Positions 1 through 9,218 are shown, counted from the stretch's first letter. The stretch: 64,000 nucleotides of DNA from Kibdelosporangium sp. MJ126-NF4 (GCF_000826545.1 NZ_CDME01000014.1:124001-188000), one strand, 5' to 3'. The notes: a model not told the origin generated them from the letters alone. Translations and numbers: made by a program.

Positions 1-1
1 C

Positions 2-196
2 GGCGTCAAGGGCTACGCGGCACTGATGTACAGCACGCCCGACGGCAAGAAGACCCTGACCGCCTCCCTGACCTCCGCGGGCGCTGCGATCGACGAGATA
101 GCGGCGTTCCGCAACGCGCAGCAGCGGCTCGTCAACGAGGTCTTCTGCGATGGAAAGACCGCCGACGGGGCCAGGTCGGCTCAGCCGACAGGCTGA
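2..196 (+). CDS. Serine hydrolase / D-Ala-D-Ala carboxypeptidase-type, C-terminal end (partial)
   Basis: The open frame enters from the left edge and stops at TGA 194-196, giving the last 64 residues. The segment GYAALMYSTPDGKKTLTASL resembles the last beta-strands of R61-type DD-peptidases and class C beta-lactamase-like hydrolases, where a phrase like YSTPDGKR followed by alternating hydrophobics precedes the C-terminal helix. The catalytic SxxK and YxN motifs would lie outside the window, so activity cannot be judged. The family call rests on this short stretch only. Confidence 0.55.
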   Translation, partial: GVKGYAALMYSTPDGKKTLTASLTSAGAAIDEIAAFRNAQQRLVNEVFCDGKTADGARSAQPTG

Positions 197-269
197 CCCA
201 CCGTGCCGCAGTGGGCCTGCCCCCAACGCCGGTTGACCGTGACCTTGGGGCAGGCTTCACACTCGGCAC

Positions 270-1100
270 ATGACTACCTCCCACTCGACCAGCTCGGTCA
301 AGTCGACCCGGACCAGCAGGAAGAGGACTGGCGTCACGACCGGGCAGGCGGCGGCCTTCGCCGGGGTCACCATCAAGACCATCCGGCACTACCACCAGCA
401 CGGGCTGCTCGACGAACCACCACGCGACAGCTCCGGCTACCGCCGGTACGGATCGGCCGACCTGCTGCGACTGGTCCAAGTCCGGACCCTGGCCGCGGCC
501 GGGGTACCGCTGGCCGAAGTCGCGGGGCTGCTCGACGCCGATCCGGACCAGTTCGCCGCCGCACTCGTCGACGTCGAACAGCGCCTCACCGACCGGATCA
601 ACGAGCTGCACGCCCGACGCGACACCCTGCGCCAGCTCGCCGACGGCGACCGGGTTCTGCTGCCCGACCGCGCTCTCGCGGTCCTCGACCGGCTCACCGA
701 CCTCGGCTTCAGCCCGGACTACGTGGCCGGCCAACGGGAAGCCCTAGTACTGGCCAGGGCACTGGCGCCGGAGTTCTTCGACACCTTCCTGACCCACCTC
801 GAACACCGGCTCGACGACCCCGAGTACGTCGACCTGACCAAACGCAGCTGGGACGCGCTGTCCTGGAATCCGGACGACCCGCGCATCGACCAACTCGCCA
901 CAGCCGTAGCCGACAACCTGTTGAGCAACCGCGAGTTGCTGACACTACCGAACAGCTTCGCGGCCCGATCCGACGCCGACACCCGGTACGGGCTGATCAA
1001 CCACCACCAGGAAGAGGACCATTCGCCGACCATGGCCCGGTTGACCGCGCTGGTCGAGGCGAAACTACGCGCCGCAGGCCTCGACATCCCACACCAATAA
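270..1100 (+). CDS. MerR family transcriptional regulator
   Basis: 276 residues. Residues ~22-90 form a MerR winged helix: GQAAAFAGVTIKTIRHYHQH, then a GYRRYG wing and a dimerisation helix (LVQVRTLAAAGVPLAEVAGL). The ~180-residue C-terminal half is helical and has no cysteine pair typical of metal sensors, so the effector is unknown. It is probably a TipAL/BmrR-like or uncharacterised drug-type sensor. It converges on the TetR gene, with 17 bp between the two stops. The start ATG 270 places the DNA-binding domain after a short Ser/Thr-rich tail. MerR proteins normally activate from over-long spacer promoters; no target is evident here. Confidence 0.85.
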   Translation: MTTSHSTSSVKSTRTSRKRTGVTTGQAAAFAGVTIKTIRHYHQHGLLDEPPRDSSGYRRYGSADLLRLVQVRTLAAAGVPLAEVAGLLDADPDQFAAALVDVEQRLTDRINELHARRDTLRQLADGDRVLLPDRALAVLDRLTDLGFSPDYVAGQREALVLARALAPEFFDTFLTHLEHRLDDPEYVDLTKRSWDALSWNPDDPRIDQLATAVADNLLSNRELLTLPNSFAARSDADTRYGLINHHQEEDHSPTMARLTALVEAKLRAAGLDIPHQ

Positions 1101-1117
1101 CGACGGTGCCGTGCTTT

Positions 1118-1720
1118 TCAGGAGAAGACCCGCGGGCTGGTGTTCCAGGCTCTCGCCTGCTGAAGGTCCAGACCGAGAATCGCGCTCGCGCCGGCGAGCA
1201 GTTCAGCCCGTAGCTCAGCCTCCGGTGGGTCGGGAAAGTGGGCGATCGGGTCGGTGGCGGCGGCGAAAGCCTGAGTGGCTCTGAGCCGGTCGCGCCAGCC
1301 CGCATCAGGACCGGCGAGCAGATCGGTCGCCCGCTGCACGATGTCCAGCGTCCGGGAAACGAGCTGCGCTGTCTGGTCGGTGTACACCGACGCGTCCCGC
1401 AGCAGCAACGCCATCACTTCGCGGTGGGTGACCATGACGTCTACGCACCCGCGCAGCACTCCGGTTCGGATCTCGCCAAGGTCGGAGCCGTCGTCGGCCG
1501 CTGCCTCGACGGCGGCGGCGAGTTCGTCGATCGGCGCACTGATCAGGCTGTCAAGGATCTCGGCCTTGCTGCGGAAGTGGTGGTAGAGCGAGGGTTTGGT
1601 GATACCGACCCGTTCGGCTATCTCCCGCATCGACGTGGCGCGGTAAGACCGTGCGCTGAACATCTCCCGTGCCGTGAGCAGAATTCGCTCACGCGTCGAT
1701 CCGATCTCCTGTGTGCTCAT
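1118..1720 (-). CDS. TetR family transcriptional regulator
   Basis: 200 residues. The N-terminal helix-turn-helix is clear: RERILLTAREMFSARSYRAT, then MREIAERVGITKPSLYHHF. The ligand-binding half is unassigned. It is divergent from the serine hydrolase gene at 1826. The ~105-bp gap between the two starts holds two direct copies of a TetR-style operator, so it very likely represses the hydrolase and itself. The ATG at 1720 precedes the HTH by about 10 residues, which is usual for the family. Confidence 0.88.
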   Translation of the reverse strand: MSTQEIGSTRERILLTAREMFSARSYRATSMREIAERVGITKPSLYHHFRSKAEILDSLISAPIDELAAAVEAAADDGSDLGEIRTGVLRGCVDVMVTHREVMALLLRDASVYTDQTAQLVSRTLDIVQRATDLLAGPDAGWRDRLRATQAFAAATDPIAHFPDPPEAELRAELLAGASAILGLDLQQARAWNTSPRVFS

Positions 1721-1764
1721 CGAGAGCCTCCCCTCGTTATCGCGCCCTAACGGTACCTCCGTTG

Positions 1765-1809
1765 CCTACCGACCGATAGGTCGGGTACGGTCCCTACCGA
1801 CCGATAGGT
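1765..1809. promoter_or_regulatory. Tandem TetR-type operators between divergent genes
   Basis: Two identical copies of CCTACCGACCGATAGGT lie at 1765-1781 and 1793-1809, 28 bp apart start to start. Each is an imperfect inverted repeat (CCTACC...GGTAGG-like arms). The spacing is close to three helical turns, so two dimers would bind the same DNA face. They lie between the TetR start (1720) and the hydrolase start (1826), where they can cover both promoters. Confidence 0.7.
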
Positions 1810-1825
1810 AGGCGAAAGGTGGGCG

Positions 1826-3019
1826 ATGGTGGACGTCAACGGCTTGGTCGAGCCGAGGTTCGAGCCAGTACGCGAACTCTTCGAGCACAACTTCGTGTCT
1901 CGCGGCGAAGTCGGCGCCGCGGTCGCGGCGCGACACAACGGCCGCCTGGTTGTTGATCTCTGGGGTGGCCTTGCCGACCCGGACACCGGCGCGCCGTGGC
2001 GGCAGGACACCGTCGCGACCATCGCATCGACGACCAAGTCGATGGCCACGATTTCCGTCCTGAAGCTGGTCGGGCAGGGTGCCCTTGACCTCGACCGGTC
2101 CGTCGCCAGCTACTGGCCAGAGTTCGGCGGTCAGGGCAAGAAGGACATCACGCTGCGGATGGTGCTCAACCACCGTTCCGGGGTGGTGTCGCTCGAGCAC
2201 GCCCCGGTGACCTACGAAGGCCTCGTCGCGGGCACCCCGGTATTCGACGCGATCGCGTCCGCCACCCCGCAATGGGAACCGGGCACCGCGCACGGCTATC
2301 ACGGGGTGACCTTCGGCCACCTGCTCAGCGCGGTCATCCGGCAGGTCACGGGCGCGACGGTCGGCCGGTATTTCGCCGAGGAGATCGCGAAGCCACTTGA
2401 CCTCGACTGCCACATCGGCCTTCCCGAGAGCGAGTTGCCGAGGCTGGCCAAGCTGGTGTTGCCGACCAACGTCGAGGAAGTTGCGCTCGGCAGCGACCTG
2501 CCGGAGATGGCCGGGCTCCACGAAGGACTCAACGACCCCACATCGCTGACCTTCCAAGCCATGTACGGGAGCTTCCAGATCGGCTGGGAAACCGCAGGCG
2601 ACCCCAAGTTCGCCCTTGTAGAAGCGCCGTCGACGGACGGCTGCGCCAGCGCGGCGGGCCTCGCCCACCTGTTCGGCGCCACGATCGGCGAGGTCGACGG
2701 CATCCGGCTGTTCGGCGACGAACTCGCCGCGCAGGCGGGCACGGTCGCGTCGAGCGGGACTGATCGGGTACTGAACATCCACACTGACTGGGGACTCGGC
2801 TTCATGGTGCCCGGCGGCCCGTTCGTCCCCGGTGCCCTTCCGAAAGGAGCATACGGTCACGGCGGGGCGAGTGGATCATTCGCGTTCGCCGACCCCGCCA
2901 ACGGCCTTTCCTTCGGGTACGTGCCCAACCGCGCGTCCGAACTACTGGAAGGCAACGATCTTCGAGTGTCCACTTTGGTGGAGAAGATCTACGACTGCCT
3001 CAGTGGTGCCCCTGCCTGA
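1826..3019 (+). CDS. Beta-lactamase-family serine hydrolase (EstB/class C-like esterase)
   Basis: 397 residues, full length for the family. The SxxK nucleophile motif is S68-T-T-K71 in ASTTKSMATIS. The tyrosine of the second motif is probably Y158 in GTAHGYHGVTFG. A glycine-rich third motif is present in GHGGASGSFAFADP. No signal peptide is visible, so it is probably a cytoplasmic esterase or hydrolase rather than a secreted beta-lactamase. It is divergently controlled with the TetR gene across the paired operators. The start ATG 1826 follows an AAAGGTGGG ribosome site. Confidence 0.85.
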   Translation: MVDVNGLVEPRFEPVRELFEHNFVSRGEVGAAVAARHNGRLVVDLWGGLADPDTGAPWRQDTVATIASTTKSMATISVLKLVGQGALDLDRSVASYWPEFGGQGKKDITLRMVLNHRSGVVSLEHAPVTYEGLVAGTPVFDAIASATPQWEPGTAHGYHGVTFGHLLSAVIRQVTGATVGRYFAEEIAKPLDLDCHIGLPESELPRLAKLVLPTNVEEVALGSDLPEMAGLHEGLNDPTSLTFQAMYGSFQIGWETAGDPKFALVEAPSTDGCASAAGLAHLFGATIGEVDGIRLFGDELAAQAGTVASSGTDRVLNIHTDWGLGFMVPGGPFVPGALPKGAYGHGGASGSFAFADPANGLSFGYVPNRASELLEGNDLRVSTLVEKIYDCLSGAPA

Positions 3020-3148
3020 ATGTCTCCGCCGGTGCCCCAGCCACGAACCGGCAACCACGCCCAGCACCACGTATTGAGTTCGGCCACCCATGCGCCATCA
3101 CGCGGTTTCCGGTCGGCCGGCCTGCCCCGACTCGGGCAAACGCAGCGG

Positions 3149-3556
3149 GTGATATCGGAGGTACCTGATCCTCCTTGTCCACCAAGGACCTCCGAGTGGC
3201 TCGACCGATTGCTGAACATGAGTCGGCAGGCCCGGTCTGCACTCGACGAAGTGCTCGATCAGGAATGCCGGACGAGCTGCGGCTGGCCCGCGACCTGGTC
3301 CTCACATCGTCGGGAATGGAGGTGTGAGCACGCGTTCGCGTTCTGGGCGACGTCACTCTGATCCACGACCAGAACGGCATGGCTAACCGGCCAGACGAAC
3401 CTTGGCCCGATTTCACCGTGGCGGTGGTGAACAACAACGGCGGCGGCATCTTCTCAACCATGTCCTGTACGACCCGTTTGGTCGAGGTCATCACCGACCG
3501 CGCCGCGACCGCCGCCCAGCTGGCGGCAACCCAGAACGGCAAGGTGAAGATTCGAC
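3149..3556 (+). pseudogene. menD: menD remnant (SEPHCHC synthase), frameshifted and internally deleted
   Basis: Pieces of MenD (menaquinone synthesis) can be read in order but in different frames. EWLDRLLNMSRQARSALDEV (about 3194-3260) matches the middle domain. It shifts to DELRLARDLVLTSSG (about 3268-3312), then to GDVTLIHDQNGMANRPDEPW and VAVVNNNGGGIFS (about 3340-3455), the ThDP-binding D...NNGGGIFS segment. LVEVITDRAATAA (about 3478-3520) resembles the extreme C-terminus and follows too soon, so most of the last domain is gone. The N-terminal half is absent. It is a fossil with no coding capacity. Confidence 0.6.
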
Positions 3557-3825
3557 GTCGCAATCGGCCCAACGTCACCGACACGACGAGCACTGCGGCA
3601 CTACCGCACCCAGACCCCGATCGGGACCACGCCGTCGGCAACAGCCAACGGAAAGATCCACGCCAACAATGTCAACATCCTGGAGCAGGCAGGTGACCCT
3701 GTTTCGCGGTATTGATCATCGTGCTCAGATCCGTCACCGACTATCCACTTGGGACAGAGAAACAAGGTCAGCCTCCAAACCTGTCCATGCAGGTTGGAGG
3801 CTGGTTTCCGAAAATTCAACAATTG

Positions 3826-3898
3826 TGGAGCTGAGGGGATTCGAACCCCTGACCCCCACACTGCCAGTGTGGTGCGCTACCAACTGCGCTACAGCCCC
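3826..3898 (-). tRNA. tRNA-Ala (GGC)
   Basis: The reverse strand folds as a 73-nt cloverleaf. Acceptor arms are GGGGCTG and CAGCTCC, with the G3:U70 pair that defines alanine tRNAs. The D arm is GCGC...GCGC. The anticodon stem CCACA/TGTGG encloses loop CTGGCAG (anticodon GGC). The T arm AGGGG-TTCGAAT-CCCCT is perfect. CCA is not encoded. Confidence 0.96.
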
Positions 3899-3996
3899 GC
3901 CACGCTCTTTCGAGTGCTTGGATACCGTACATGACCCGGGGTGATGCGCGGAAACCGGGGGTCGCGTTCACGGCTGGGGCGTGTTACACCGTTGCT

Positions 3997-5316
3997 GTGA
4001 TCAGCGGAGATGATGTGGTTGTGCCCCTGGTGGACCCGGATGCCGAGGGGGTTGCCCCTGAGCTGCGCAGGCAGGTGCAGCAGCGGCGGCTCGGACAGGT
4101 TGTCGACCGGGTGTTGGCGACGGGGAACCTGCAGGCTGAGCGCTTGCGAGCGGCCGGTGTGACGGGTGCGAAGGACGTCACACTCGACGACCTGCACAGG
4201 CTGCCGACTGTCACCAAGGCCGACATCTGGGCGAACTACCCGTTCGGTCTGCAGGCTTCCCCGGACATCGTCTGTGTGCACGGCAGTTCGGGCACTGGTG
4301 GTCGTCCGACGCTCATTCCGTACACCGCTTCCGACGTCGAGGTGTGGGCGAGTGTGATGGCGCGGGCGCTTGGCGGCGCGGGCGCGACCAGGCGGAGTGT
4401 CATCCACAATGGATACGGCTATGGGCTGTTCACCGGCGGTATCGGTGTTCACCACGGCGGCATGCACCTTGGTGCCACTGTCGTCCCGGTGTCCGGGGGT
4501 ATGACTGACCGGCAGATTCGCCTCATTCAGGACTTGCGGCCGGACGTTCTCACGTGCACGCCGTCGTACGCCATTCATCTCGGTGAGGCGCTCGGTGGTG
4601 AATCCACGTCGCTGAGGGTCGGTGTTTTCGGCGCCGAGCCGTGGACTGAGGAGATGCGGGCTCAGATCGAGGCCTTGTTGAATATCCGCGCTCTGGACAT
4701 CTACGGCCTTTCGGAGATCATCGGCCCGGGTGTGGCGTGTGAGTCGCTGGACTCGAAGGGCATGCTGAACGTCGCCGAGGACCATTTCTTCGTCGAGGCT
4801 GTTGACGCGCAGGGCAATCCCGTCCCGGACGGCACGCCGGGCGAGTTGGTGTTCACCACGCTCACCAAGACCGGGATGCCGCTCATCCGTTACCGCACCG
4901 GTGACGTCGCCGCGCTCGCCGATCCTGTGCCCGGCAGTCCGCGGACGCTCAGGCGGATGAGCAAGCTCAAGGGCCGCACGGACGACATGCTCATCATCCG
5001 GGGCGTCAACGTGTTCCCGACTGAGGTGGAGGCCGTTCTGCTCGCTGACGAGCGGGTCAGCCCGCACTATCTCGTCGTCGAGGACCGCAGGGACCCGAAG
5101 CGCAGCGAGTTGCGGGTCGCGGTCGAGCCGTTCACCGACAGCGTGGACATGGTCGCGCTGGCGCGTGATCTCGTGGTGGCTTTGCGTGAACGGCTGGGTA
5201 TCACGTGTGTGGTGACAGCACTCGAGCCAGGCAGTGTGCCCCGCACCGAGGTGGGGAAGGCACGCCGCCTGGCTCGCTGGCACCAGGGCGAGCCGCCGCT
5301 AGCCGGCTTGCTGTGA
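3997..5316 (+). CDS. Phenylacetate-CoA ligase-like AMP-forming enzyme (PaaK family)
   Basis: About 439 residues from GTG 3997; the frame is open from 3931, but the sequence upstream looks like spacer. The ATP-binding loop HGSSGTGGRPTLIPYT is typical of PaaK. DIYGLSEIIGPGVACES, YRTGDVA and the C-terminal hinge RGVNVFPTEVEAVL follow in the right order. It would activate an aryl or acyl carboxylate as an adenylate and pass it to CoA. No paa catabolic genes are nearby, so the substrate is open. The 3' end overlaps the convergent DsbA-like gene by 18 bp. Confidence 0.85.
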   Translation: MISGDDVVVPLVDPDAEGVAPELRRQVQQRRLGQVVDRVLATGNLQAERLRAAGVTGAKDVTLDDLHRLPTVTKADIWANYPFGLQASPDIVCVHGSSGTGGRPTLIPYTASDVEVWASVMARALGGAGATRRSVIHNGYGYGLFTGGIGVHHGGMHLGATVVPVSGGMTDRQIRLIQDLRPDVLTCTPSYAIHLGEALGGESTSLRVGVFGAEPWTEEMRAQIEALLNIRALDIYGLSEIIGPGVACESLDSKGMLNVAEDHFFVEAVDAQGNPVPDGTPGELVFTTLTKTGMPLIRYRTGDVAALADPVPGSPRTLRRMSKLKGRTDDMLIIRGVNVFPTEVEAVLLADERVSPHYLVVEDRRDPKRSELRVAVEPFTDSVDMVALARDLVVALRERLGITCVVTALEPGSVPRTEVGKARRLARWHQGEPPLAGLL

Positions 5317-6105
5317 GGTCAGCTTGTTCAGCCATTCCGGGTCGTCTTCGGTCTTGATGATCCGGCCGTCGACGGCGAGGGTGGGCGTGCCGAAGCCGCG
5401 CTTGCCCTTGCCGAAGTCCTGTTGCAGCTTGGGGTCCTTCGAGACGTCCTGGTAGGCCTGCTCGACGATCTGGTTGTACTTACCGGTGCGGATCCCGTCG
5501 GCGAACGTGGGCGAGAGGATGCCCATGTCCATGCCCAGTTTGATCAGCTGTTCCTTGTCGTAGCCGCGCGCTCCCTCTTCGGGCTGTGCCTTGAAGAGGC
5601 TCGCGTGGAACGCCGGGAACTTGCCCTCGTCGGCGGCGAGCAGCGCGGCGTTCGCGGAGTCCAGCGAGTAGCCGGGCGGGTCGGACTGGTCGTTGAGCAT
5701 GGAAAGCATGTGGTAGCGGACGCGGACCGTGCCTTCCTCGATCTTCTTGTCGACCTGCCCCGCGTAGGTCGACTCGAACTCACCGCACGCGGGGCACAGG
5801 AAGTCCTCGTAGACGTCGAGGGTCACCTTCGCGCTGTCCTTGCCGACCAGCACGGTCGCGCCGTCCCGCTTGACCTCGACCTTCTCGGCCGCGTTGTTGA
5901 CCGGGATCTGCACGCCCTCGGTCTTGTTCTTCTGGTTGTTGCTGATCAGCACACCGGTCACCACCGCGGCCGCGATCACCAGGACCACCGCCGCAGTGAT
6001 GATGATCTTGATGCGGTCGCTCTTCGCCTTGCGCGCGGCCAGTACCGCCCGTTGCGCGGCGATCTCCTGCTTCCGCTTGCGCGCGTTGCGCTGGGCTCCT
6101 CCCAC
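5299..6105 (-). CDS. Membrane-anchored DsbA-like thioredoxin-fold protein
   Basis: 268 residues from GTG 6105, preceded by GAGAGGACTGAAGGAC. A basic N-terminus (GGAQRNARKRK) is followed by one membrane helix at ~32-54. An extracytoplasmic DsbA/thioredoxin domain has the active site C104-P-A-C107 in EDFLCPACGEF and the cis-proline loop FGTPTLAVDG. It should oxidise or isomerise disulfides in exported proteins. It follows the MauE gene by 5 bp, and the two form one operon. A longer upstream frame exists, but it runs through mauE and is not coding. Confidence 0.9.
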   Translation of the reverse strand: MGGAQRNARKRKQEIAAQRAVLAARKAKSDRIKIIITAAVVLVIAAAVVTGVLISNNQKNKTEGVQIPVNNAAEKVEVKRDGATVLVGKDSAKVTLDVYEDFLCPACGEFESTYAGQVDKKIEEGTVRVRYHMLSMLNDQSDPPGYSLDSANAALLAADEGKFPAFHASLFKAQPEEGARGYDKEQLIKLGMDMGILSPTFADGIRTGKYNQIVEQAYQDVSKDPKLQQDFGKGKRGFGTPTLAVDGRIIKTEDDPEWLNKLTSQQAG

Positions 6106-6110
6106 GTCCT

Positions 6111-6608
6111 TCAGTCCTCTCCCACTACTACGGCGGGGCGCCTGGTCAGCCAGCCGTCCATGGCCAGCCACGTGCGCGGCCGGACGATCAGCCAGGCCGC
6201 CAGTGCCAGGAACCCGATGTCCCGTGCGATCTCCTGTGGGTACGCCGTCTCGCTCGCGGCCACCTGTCCGCCGCCGCCGAAGCAGCCGCAGTCGATGGCC
6301 AGCCCGCGGGCCCATGCCTGGGAGATCGCGATCACGAACCCGGCCAGCACGATCACCGACAACACCGCGACCAGCCTTGTGCCCAGTCCGAGCAGCAGGA
6401 GCAGGCCGAGTGCGATCTCGACGAACGGCACGGCGGCCGCGACCACACTGGCCACACCCTGCGGTAACAGGTCGTACGCCCGCACCGCGACGTACGCCTG
6501 GTTCAGGTCTGCTGCCTTGATCGCCCCCGACACGAACCACACAGCCGCCAGCCCAAGCCGCGCCACTGTGCCGATCCCGTCGAGCACACGAGGTGACGGT
6601 CGAACCAC
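6111..6608 (-). CDS. MauE/DoxX-like membrane protein, redox partner of DsbA-like protein
   Basis: About 165 residues from GTG 6608. Four hydrophobic helices are visible (LGLAAVWFVSGAIKAADL; VVAAAVPFVEIALGLLLLLG; LVAVLSVIVLAGFVIAISQA; GFLALAAWLIVRP). A conserved-looking DCGCFGGGG motif lies after helix 3. Such cysteine pairs in MauE/DoxX proteins are thought to relay electrons to or from a periplasmic thioredoxin. The next gene is exactly such a protein. The start is chosen at RPSPRVLDGIG; earlier starts would run back into the divergent hrpB region. Confidence 0.82.
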   Translation of the reverse strand: MVRPSPRVLDGIGTVARLGLAAVWFVSGAIKAADLNQAYVAVRAYDLLPQGVASVVAAAVPFVEIALGLLLLLGLGTRLVAVLSVIVLAGFVIAISQAWARGLAIDCGCFGGGGQVAASETAYPQEIARDIGFLALAAWLIVRPRTWLAMDGWLTRRPAVVVGED

Positions 6609-6680
6609 CTGGTGGACGATACCGGGGCAAACTGAGCATTGGCTGAGCAACGACCAACCCGAATCGACGTGACCGACCGC

Positions 6681-9020
6681 ATGAACCTTCCCGATCTGCC
6701 GATCAGGGCAGTCCTGCCGGAGCTGACCCGCACGTTGGCCGCCCACGGCACCACGATCCTGGTCGCCCCACCAGGTACGGGCAAGACCACAGTGGTCCCG
6801 TTGGCCCTGCTGGACGGATCACCGAACGGGCGGATTGTCGTGGCCGAGCCACGCAGGCTGGCCGCCCGCGCGGCCGCCGCCAGGATGGCCGCGCTGCTGG
6901 GTGAGCCGGTTGGCCGCACGGTCGGGTACGCGGTGCGCGGCGACCGCAAGACGTCGAAGGACACGCGGATCGAGGTGGTCACCTCCGGACTGCTGGTCCG
7001 GCGGATCCAGCACGACCCTGAACTGTCGGGGGTGGACGTCGTGCTGCTCGACGAGTGCCACGAAAGGCAACTTGACGCCGACTTGCTGCTGGCGCTGGTG
7101 ACCGACGCGATGGCGCTGCGGCCGGACTTGCGGCTGCTGGCCACCAGCGCGACCGTGGCCGCGCAGCGGCTGGCCGAGCTGCTCGGTGACGCGCCCGTGC
7201 TGAGCGTCGAGGCCCGCACGTTCCCCACGGAGACGACCTACCTCCCACCGGCACGCGGTGAACGGATCGAGGCCTGTGTGGCACGGGCCACCCGCCGCGC
7301 ACTGTCCGAATCGGACGGTGACGTTCTCGTGTTCCTCCCCGGCGCCGCCGAGATCAACCGAGTCCGGCAGCTGCTGGACGGCGTGCGCGTGGTCACGCTG
7401 CACGGGCGTCTCGCGGCACAGGACCAGGATGCCGCGCTGCGACCGGCGGACGGGCAACGAGTCGTGCTGGCCACCGCGGTCGCGGAGTCGAGCCTGACGG
7501 TTCCCGGTGTGCGTGCCGTGGTGGACTCCGGGCAGTCCAGAGTGCCCAGAGTCGATCACCGCCGTGGCCTGCCCGGCCTCGCGACGGTCCGCACGTCCGC
7601 CGCCGTCGCCGAGCAGCGGGCGGGACGCGCGGGCCGTGAGGGGCCCGGCCGCGTCTACCGGTGCTGGCCGGAACACGAGCACGCGACGCTGCCGCGCTAT
7701 CCCGAGCCGGAGATCAGGATCGCGGACCTGACCAGGCTGGCGCTGGAGCTGGCGTGCTGGGGAACGCCGGACGGGTCCGCACTGCGCTGGTGGGACGCGC
7801 CGCCGGAGGGCGCGCTGCGAGCGGGCCAGTCAGTCCTGCGGGACCTGCGCGCGTTGAACAACGACGGCACACCAACGGATCGCGGCCGGGCGATGGCCGA
7901 CATCGGCCTGCACCCGCGACTGGCCAGGGCCTTGCTCGACGGCGGCAAGCAGGCCGCGGACGTGGTTGCCCTGCTGGACGACGACACGCTCGCCGACGAC
8001 ACCGACATCGAGACCGCGCTGCGCAAGGTCCGCGGTTCGCCGCGCTGGCGCCGTGAGTCGCAACGCCTCGCCGCACTGGCGCCGAATTCCGGCGAACCGG
8101 GCGATCCGGCGAAGGTCGTCGCACTGGCGTATCCGGAACGACTGGCCAGAAAGAGGTCAGCGGAGTCGCGCGTGTACCTGATGACCGGTGGCACGGCGGT
8201 GGAACTGCCGCCGGGCACCGGACTGGACCAGCGGGAGTGGCTGGCGATCGCGGTGGCGGACCGCAGGCCGGGCGAGAAGCACGGCCGGGTCCGGCTCGCG
8301 GTCGCCGCCGACGCCGAACTGGCCGCCGAGGTCGTCGGTGTGTCCGAAGTGGACGAAGTGTCCTGGGATGGCGACGTGGTGGCCCGCCGGGTGCGCAGGA
8401 TCGGCGCGATCATCCTGTCCGAGAAGCCGTTGGCCGATCCGAAGCCACAGGCTGTCGAGGCCGCGTTGCGCGAGGGCGTGCGGACCGAGGGCCTGTCGGT
8501 TCTCGACTGGGACCCCAAGCTGCACGCCAGAATGGCCTTGCTGCACCGGGCACTGGGCGAGCCGTGGCCATCGGTCGCCGAAGCGGACATTCTGTCTACT
8601 GTGGACGTCACCGGGGCGCGCAGCCGCAGGGATCTCCGCCGGATCAACCCACTGCGGGCGTTGCTGCCGTGGCCCGCGGCGACACGACTGGACGAACTCG
8701 CTCCGGAGCGAGTCGAGGTACCGTCCGGTTCGCGGATCGCGGTGGACTACGACGGGCAGCGGCCGGTTCTGGCCGTGCGGCTGCAGGAGGTCTTCGGCTG
8801 GCGGCAGGCTCCCGTGATCGCGGACGGAAAGGTCACTGTGCTGCTGCATCTGCTCTCCCCCGCCGGTCGCCCGGCGGCGGTCACCGATGATCTCGAGTCG
8901 TTCTGGGCAAACGGGTACCCACAGGTCCGCGCCGAACTACGCGGGCGGTACCCCAAGCACGACTGGCCCGCCGACCCGCTGACCGCTACTCCACGATCCC
9001 GGCGAACATCCCGGCGATGA
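6681..9020 (+). CDS. hrpB: ATP-dependent helicase HrpB (DEAH/RHA family)
   Basis: About 779 residues. The start ATG 6681 gives MNLPDLPIRAVLPEL, the usual HrpB N-terminus; an in-frame ATG at 6639 adds 14 residues. Walker A is APPGTGKTT (29-37) and motif II is D-E-C-H (124-127). SATV, the helicase C domain (AESSLTVPGVRAVVDSG; EQRAGRAGREGPGRVYR) and the HrpB-specific C-terminal domain follow, ending near PKHDWPADPLTA. This is a superfamily 2 RNA-helicase-like ATPase of uncertain physiological role. It is divergent from mauE and overlaps the small membrane gene at 8986 tail to tail. Confidence 0.93.
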   Translation: MNLPDLPIRAVLPELTRTLAAHGTTILVAPPGTGKTTVVPLALLDGSPNGRIVVAEPRRLAARAAAARMAALLGEPVGRTVGYAVRGDRKTSKDTRIEVVTSGLLVRRIQHDPELSGVDVVLLDECHERQLDADLLLALVTDAMALRPDLRLLATSATVAAQRLAELLGDAPVLSVEARTFPTETTYLPPARGERIEACVARATRRALSESDGDVLVFLPGAAEINRVRQLLDGVRVVTLHGRLAAQDQDAALRPADGQRVVLATAVAESSLTVPGVRAVVDSGQSRVPRVDHRRGLPGLATVRTSAAVAEQRAGRAGREGPGRVYRCWPEHEHATLPRYPEPEIRIADLTRLALELACWGTPDGSALRWWDAPPEGALRAGQSVLRDLRALNNDGTPTDRGRAMADIGLHPRLARALLDGGKQAADVVALLDDDTLADDTDIETALRKVRGSPRWRRESQRLAALAPNSGEPGDPAKVVALAYPERLARKRSAESRVYLMTGGTAVELPPGTGLDQREWLAIAVADRRPGEKHGRVRLAVAADAELAAEVVGVSEVDEVSWDGDVVARRVRRIGAIILSEKPLADPKPQAVEAALREGVRTEGLSVLDWDPKLHARMALLHRALGEPWPSVAEADILSTVDVTGARSRRDLRRINPLRALLPWPAATRLDELAPERVEVPSGSRIAVDYDGQRPVLAVRLQEVFGWRQAPVIADGKVTVLLHLLSPAGRPAAVTDDLESFWANGYPQVRAELRGRYPKHDWPADPLTATPRSRRTSRR

Positions 9021-9204
9021 TCAGGACCGCGAAATAGATCAGCACACCGACGACCACCAGCGCCACGGCAACCGTCGCAGGCCAGTAGCGGCCACGCGTG
9101 GCCGCGTGCCAGAACGCGCGCGCTTTCGGCATCTGTGCCTTCCGCGCTCCGGCGACCCTGTCCTCGGCGCCCATCAGGTCGTCGAGCTCAGCCTCTTCCT
9201 CCAC
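8986..9204 (-). CDS. Small single-pass membrane protein, unknown function
   Basis: 72 residues from GTG 9204. An acidic start (EEEAELDDLMGAEDRVAG) is followed by a basic patch and one C-terminal membrane helix (VAVALVVVGVLIYFAVLIIA) ending GMFAGIVE. I do not recognise the family. It overlaps the hrpB 3' end by 35 bp on the opposite strand. It lies just downstream of the hypothetical gene at 9219 and may be co-transcribed with it. Confidence 0.6.
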   Translation of the reverse strand: MEEEAELDDLMGAEDRVAGARKAQMPKARAFWHAATRGRYWPATVAVALVVVGVLIYFAVLIIAGMFAGIVE

Positions 9205-9218
9205 GGCGCCAAATGTAC

